Assembly: GCA_025738555.1 (NCBI GenBank)
Contig: JAOVFP010000015.1
Location: forward strand, 1,240,001-1,304,000
Length of the DNA: 64,000 nucleotides
Origin: Cyathus striatus
Lineage: Eukaryota > Basidiomycota > Agaricomycetes > Agaricales > Nidulariaceae
Reading direction: 5' to 3'
The notes below the pieces were generated by a model. The model made no database searches and was not told the DNA's origin. It saw only the letters and a list, made by a program, of their open reading frames with translations. Below are positions 59,128 through 64,000 of the stretch, one piece after another. The first letter of the stretch is position 1. Each line of letters begins with the position of its first letter. Both the position numbers and the translations under genes were made by a program.

Positions 59128-62100
59128 GACGCTGTTGTTTGGTATGTTGAAGCAAAGCAACGATGAATGCGGGGTAAAGCTGGTATAACCTGGGGAAAGA
59201 ATTTGCAGGAGTGATGGTGATAAGCTAAGCTAAGCTCAGGGCAACCCGGCTGGGAACATTCCCGAGTGCCGAATGGTGTATACAGTACGAAGTAGTTTAT
59301 CTGATTGCAATGTGTGACTCCGTGAGACTCCCCATTATCGACTGAGTCCAATGTGGGGAATTCCAAATCAGAGCAGTGGGACAAAAAAAATGTTCCGTCT
59401 TGTTCATGGCATGGAGTCCGAGGGCGATGGACCACAGTCCAGGACAATGCCGAACCGAACACGGAGAATGGAGCGGAGAGCTGGGGTTGAATTTGAAAAA
59501 GATGGCGATGGCTGAATGAAAGATGTCATGCTGAGATGTTGCCCAGGAACCCGAACCAACGGAATATCGTCTTCTCTTCTCTAAGAAAAGATTTTTTTTG
59601 CATAAATATTTTTACTTATTATCTTATCACTCACATCAATGCCAATGCCATCATACTTTGATCTCGGATGAGCGGATCGGAGGCACCGGAGTGGATGGTG
59701 TGCAATGATGAACCCAACTTTTGCTCGTCGTTTCCAACAGCGCCCACGAGTTGAAATCTCATCACACAGAAGTTGGGCAAGAAATAAAGATGCTGTGAAT
59801 TCGCTTTGCAGTGACAAAACAGGGTGTTACAAAATACAATCTGGTACTGAGAGTTCCTCGTCCTACTCCTCTGCTGTACAAGTACAAGGTCCTTGACCTC
59901 CTCCTTCTCATCCTCCTCCCATCCCTCCTCCCTCCGGGAACCTATCTGGAATCAAAGTCCAAGATGGTAATATGTCCGTAGACGGTGTGTATAGTAACAG
60001 CCAATAGGCGGAAACGCGCAATTAATAACAAGTGGTGAGTGCAGTCGAAAGCAAATATGGGCGATGCGATAATAGACAATGGTGAATGAAGCGAAGCTGA
60101 AATCAAGACTTGAATGTATATCAGTACGCGTGGTGCAATGAAAAGTAACAATGGAACATACCATAGAGAATAGAGACGAATAGATTATCTGAAGGGGCAG
60201 GTGGGGGAGTGGCTTCCGCGCCAGCCGCAGTGGCAGCATTGGGGTGCGCTGTGTGATTTGCAAGGAGCAAAGGAAGAGGCAAACTCTTCTTCGTCATGCT
60301 CGTGTCCATGTTGGGTGGTGGGGATGGTGGACAACGAAGACGGAGTCTTGATGGGGGAGCAAGCCAAGATGGCGTCGGTGGGGAGAACGTTGGTGCTCGA
60401 GGATGGGTACATGTTTGTTGGTAGATGGTAGATAGTAATGCTAGTGAAGCAAAGCAAAGGACAGGACTAAATAGCTGGGGATGGAGGATGGAGACAACGG
60501 AAATGTCTGGGTCCTTTTATCTTGTTGTCTGGAGTGCATGCCATCGGCTTATCCCATAAAAGAGGACGATTATCCCGAACTCGAAAAAGAAGTCGACAGC
60601 CCAGAGGCAAGGGCAACCTGTGTGGCGTCTCCCAGTCCGCCAATGGTCCCGTGCTCCGTTCCAATCCGCTATTGTTGATATCACACTCACTTCCCAAACA
60701 AGGAAATACCAGCAAAAAAAAACACACATGAAACTCAACTTTGCCATTGTAATCAATAATAAAAAATAAGAGAGGGGGAGAAATGGGCAAAAAAGTTTGT
60801 GAGCGAAACGCTAATTCCGGGAACCAGTTCATCACCCAACATAAATTCGTACCTTTCCTTTCTGGGATGAGACACAACGAGCCGATCGCGTCGTTCATTG
60901 TTGAGTTCGTGGTTCCTTTCATTGATGCACCGGTCCAGTTTGCACTTCCATTTCCAGACGACCCGGACGCGACCTATTTCACGATCGAAACCAAGATATC
61001 AGTCAGGCAGATTCATCATTCGAGCTGGTAGGGGGGAATTTGGTCCCGGTTGCTCGGTTGGCGGACCCGTCCCGTTTGCGGCAATTTTTGGATGCTTGGG
61101 TCATAGGAACACCAGCTCAACACGTTGATGCCATGAGTTCTTGCTTTCACTCTATGTAAGTACACAACGTCCAGAGCGTCATTCATTCCTTTTTCAATTT
61201 TTTTTAAAAATGCACTAAGCGAATTGAGTGGAGCACCCCCTCCCTTGCACTAAAGGAGCTGCCAGTGCTGCCGTAAATGCGCACAGCCGCGTCTTGTCTG
61301 TCTACCTTTCAATAAGTAAGCTACCGTTGATAAATATCTTTTTTTACAGCGCGTTTTAGTTAGCTCGCGAAAGTGCCTGACGCAGACAACTCAGGGATAT
61401 GTGGGCACTTCGTCATTTACCCACCGACCGATCATGAAAGAAGACATATCGCCAAATGCGCCTGCTTCGATCCCTACCCCTCATGCCCCATAAGCGGCAC
61501 CCATTCTCTCCTTTCTTTCCTATCTCTCTTTTGAATAACATACCCAGATTTGGTACCGCGTATAGAAGGACTCAACCATGCTTCTGTTCATTGTTACACA
61601 CAAAAGTTATATTTAGGTATATCTGCAACACGCAATTTATCGTCAATGCCCAGAACATCCTACTTGGTATAAAATATATGTGGGTCCTGATGGACAATGC
61701 TGTTATCACGTATTGAATACAGCATTCAATAAGAAATACGCATATAGTATTATTGCTCGAAATTACCCTTTACAAGTGTGTGTTTGCGGCGCCCGCTTAC
61801 CGTGAATTATTCAGAGAACCTGCTATTTGGAACAGCTGCGTAGAAACTAATAGTAGCTGTAACCAAATTCTTATCAACACGCACGCACGTCGGAAACGCG
61901 TTCCAAGTAGTGGAGCGCGTCGATTTCTACCCCCCATGATTCTATCTTCAAAGCAGGTAAGATATCTTGCCACATCTAGGAAGCTTAGTAGTAAATATCC
62001 CACACACCTCGCACCCTGGCTTAACTACATAACATTAAGACTTTAATGAAATCTACGCGTGGTATATCATAGGATACACTCCTTACAAAGAAATAAATAC

Positions 62101-62707
62101 GCGTCAGCAATGCGCACATACACAAGTATTCTGTGTAAAGTAAGCCACGAGAGATATCGCTTAGACAAAAGAATTCCGGTAAGTTTCCGCAGGTTATCCT
62201 TCTCCCGATGTCTTCGGGGTACTAGTATGCATGTATGTACATTGTATGTACCCGGCTACACCAAGTGCACACGTTTAAAATAAGCAATCCTCTATTTAGC
62301 TTCAAAGCAAGGAGAACACGCAGGTAAAACCGCAAGTCAAAATCTGTACACAAACGCGGTGTTTGCGGAATTTCCAGTAGGATGGGTAGGCGCTGAGAAA
62401 CGAGGCTTGATCACAAGGGTATGAAAGAAGTATTGGTGTAGAAACTAAAAACGCGAGCGAGAGAAGAATGAGATAACAATACACTAGCCTGATGTGAGCA
62501 AAAAGTATCCTTGAGATTGGCAGCTTTGTGCTTCTAATCCTTCTGACTTGCCGGGTTGATTTGGCATGCGACGCGATCAACTGGAATATGTGGTCACCGG
62601 AAGTGGAAACATAATGTACATACACATAAGTTATCCTTCAAAGTATCAATCAAAAAGTATAATTCCATAACCGTCAACCCCGACGCACGGTTATCCATGC
62701 ACGCTCC
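59128..62707. other. 3.6 kb stretch without a clear gene
   Basis: Minus-strand frames at 60185-60457 (ending with a Cys-rich APQCCHCGWRG stretch) and 60467-60922 are unrecognised and overlap competing frames. 61130-62640 is AT-rich with nothing I can name. The part next to 62708 is the 3' side of the TPX2-domain gene. Confidence 0.4.
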
Positions 62708-64000
62708 CTAAGTATCACCCGACCTCTCCTTTCTTTTCGGCGCATCCTTATACCACTCAGGGACTTCATGAGCTTTGGGAATAGCCTTCCTCCGAAGCTC
62801 CCTAATCTCCCTTTCATCTTCGAGCTCACGTTCCCTCCGACGCGCCTCCCGTTCCACCTCCTTCTCTCTCTCCACCTCCCGCACGTGTTCCTCAAACTTC
62901 CGGCGCTCTTTCGCCCGGTGCTCAGTCGCAAACTCAATGGGAACCGGCACAGTGGGGCGCACGTTCTCCTTTCTCTGCGCTAGCCCCGCACCATGCACCG
63001 CGTGCAGAGCTTTGAAATCCGGTATGCGGGAGGACAAGTCAAACCTTCTCGACTTCGAATTGTGTGATGTGGAGGTAGACGTTGATAAGGGCCTTGACTG
63101 CCCGAAAGTACCTTTTGCGTTCATAGTCGCACTGTCACCCTGGGGCTGCTGCGCCTTCCGCGCTTGGATGCGCGAATCTAATTGAAACTTGAACTCAATA
63201 GGCTGCGTTTGCACGGCTTTAACAATATCCTGGAAAAGAAAAAAAATCTTATCAGTTAAAGTTTCCCACTCACGTGTTTTGCGAGTGAATAGCAATTTTT
63301 TTGAATGAATGACATCTTACATGTTTGACTCGAGGGGGAGGAGGTTTGGAACTACCGATAGCTTCGTGACCTCGACCTTGACCTTGATCTGCGCATGGCT
63401 CATTTACCAACGACGCACAATTCGCCAGCCCTCTCGCCAATTCCACTCGCCTCTTAGACCTTACGGTCTCGGCCCTCAAAGTAACAGACTTCCTCCAGCT
63501 CAGACCTTCCCTTTCGTGGCGCTGGCTATTTCCGGACTTATTCACCGGTGCCTGCCTTCGCCTCTGCCCACCACGATTCTGAACCAACCGACTATCTGGC
63601 CTCCCGCGTGATGGCGACTTTGAGCTTGAGCTAGAGTCAAGCACGCTCGGCTGCCTCCGAGTAGATGATGTGCGTATTTCTTTTTCAGTCTCTGCAGCAG
63701 AAGCCTTTCCCTTCGCGCTTGTGCTCGTGCTCGTGCCCGCGAAAGAAGCAGGTTCCGTTTTACTTTTCTTATTTGTCGTGGCGGCCGCATCAGGTCTTCC
63801 TCGTTTGATCGCGCGGCGCATGGGCGACATGGGCACGGGTAGAACAAGTACAGCGGATGAGGGGAGGGAATGGTCTGCTGCTGATGCTGTTATTGTCGAA
63901 CATGATGCGCTAATTTCGGGGATCTGAGGTTCAGCTAATTTGGGAGGAGAAAGTTGGGAATCAGTGAGCTGCAGAACCTTCTCTGGGGTGTCTTGGGGAT
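62708..64000 (-). CDS. TPX2-domain protein, 3' part, cut by the window edge
   Basis: Two exons on minus inside the window: one open at the right edge down to 63321, and 62708-63229; the 91-bp intron joins in phase 0. About 400 residues are visible. The upstream exon is basic and Ser/Lys/Arg-rich without stops (MRRAIKRGRPD, KKSKTEPASF). The downstream exon has FKFQLDSRIQARK, VPIEFATEHRAKERRKFEEH, a charged coiled coil (EREKEVEREARRRERELEDE), then ELRRKAIPKAHEVPEWYKDA, the signature of the TPX2 C-terminal domain. TPX2 proteins act at spindle microtubules and activate Aurora kinase in animals. The 5' end and true length are not seen. Confidence 0.88.

Noticed and set aside
60185..60922. Possible small Cys-rich or pheromone-precursor gene on minus
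   Set aside because: No CaaX box at the C-terminus and no consistent intron or family pattern; competing frames overlap.
1..64000. CRISPR arrays, bacterial operons or phage genes
   Set aside because: Nothing of the kind is present; spliceosomal introns, U6 snRNA and fungal families show eukaryotic nuclear DNA.
1..64000. LTR retrotransposon or autonomous transposase genes
   Set aside because: I found no reverse transcriptase, integrase or DDE transposase motif and no pair of long terminal repeats.

Overview
The window reads as nuclear DNA of a filamentous basidiomycete, most likely an agaricomycete. Genes are split by many short GT-AG introns of about 40-60 bp. Families expanded in mushroom genomes are present: DUF6533 membrane proteins, F-box/LRR proteins, an MLKL-N-terminal-like four-helix protein and a Kre9-like GPI cell-surface protein. 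Genes were assembled by hand from conserved reading frames, splice sites and phase bookkeeping. All spliced models reported as CDS, except the partial one at the right edge, add up to a whole number of codons.

Layout. Positions 1-8000 hold two diverged tandem copies of a 12-exon DUF6533 gene (1233-2879 and 5128-6776, minus strand) and two small inverted-repeat elements (299-656 and 3310-3731) with related ends. Then come a decayed secreted-protein-like fragment (about 8.2-8.6 kb), the four-helix-bundle gene (11190-12252), an F-box gene (15996-17501), a small membrane protein (17694-18268, minus), a fasciclin-domain protein (19144-19852), a second F-box gene (20389-22008), a U6 snRNA gene (22727-22846) and an aldo/keto reductase (23864-26625). 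A gene-poor 5.8 kb gap follows.

The right half carries conserved housekeeping genes: coatomer delta subunit (32468-34419), a Gfd2/YDR514C-like DEDDh exonuclease-fold protein (35172-37175), DPM3 (42230-43107, minus), a dithiol glutaredoxin (43510-44240, minus), the Kre9-like protein (51014-51972, minus), the mitochondrial protease ATP23 (52411-53516, minus), an enoyl-CoA hydratase/isomerase (56790-59127, minus) and the 3' part of a TPX2-domain gene cut by the right edge (62708-64000, minus). Long gaps between them hold diverged repeats, decayed coding fragments or nothing I can name.

The genes do not form one pathway. They cover secretory traffic and glycosylation (coatomer delta, DPM3, Kre9-like), mitochondrial and redox functions (ATP23, glutaredoxin, aldo/keto reductase, enoyl-CoA hydratase), and fungal-specific accessory families. 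Most worth a second look are the micro-exons (15, 17 and 20 bp) kept at identical size in both DUF6533 copies, the pair of related inverted-repeat elements, the MLKL-like four-helix protein, and the unusually enlarged introns of three housekeeping genes.
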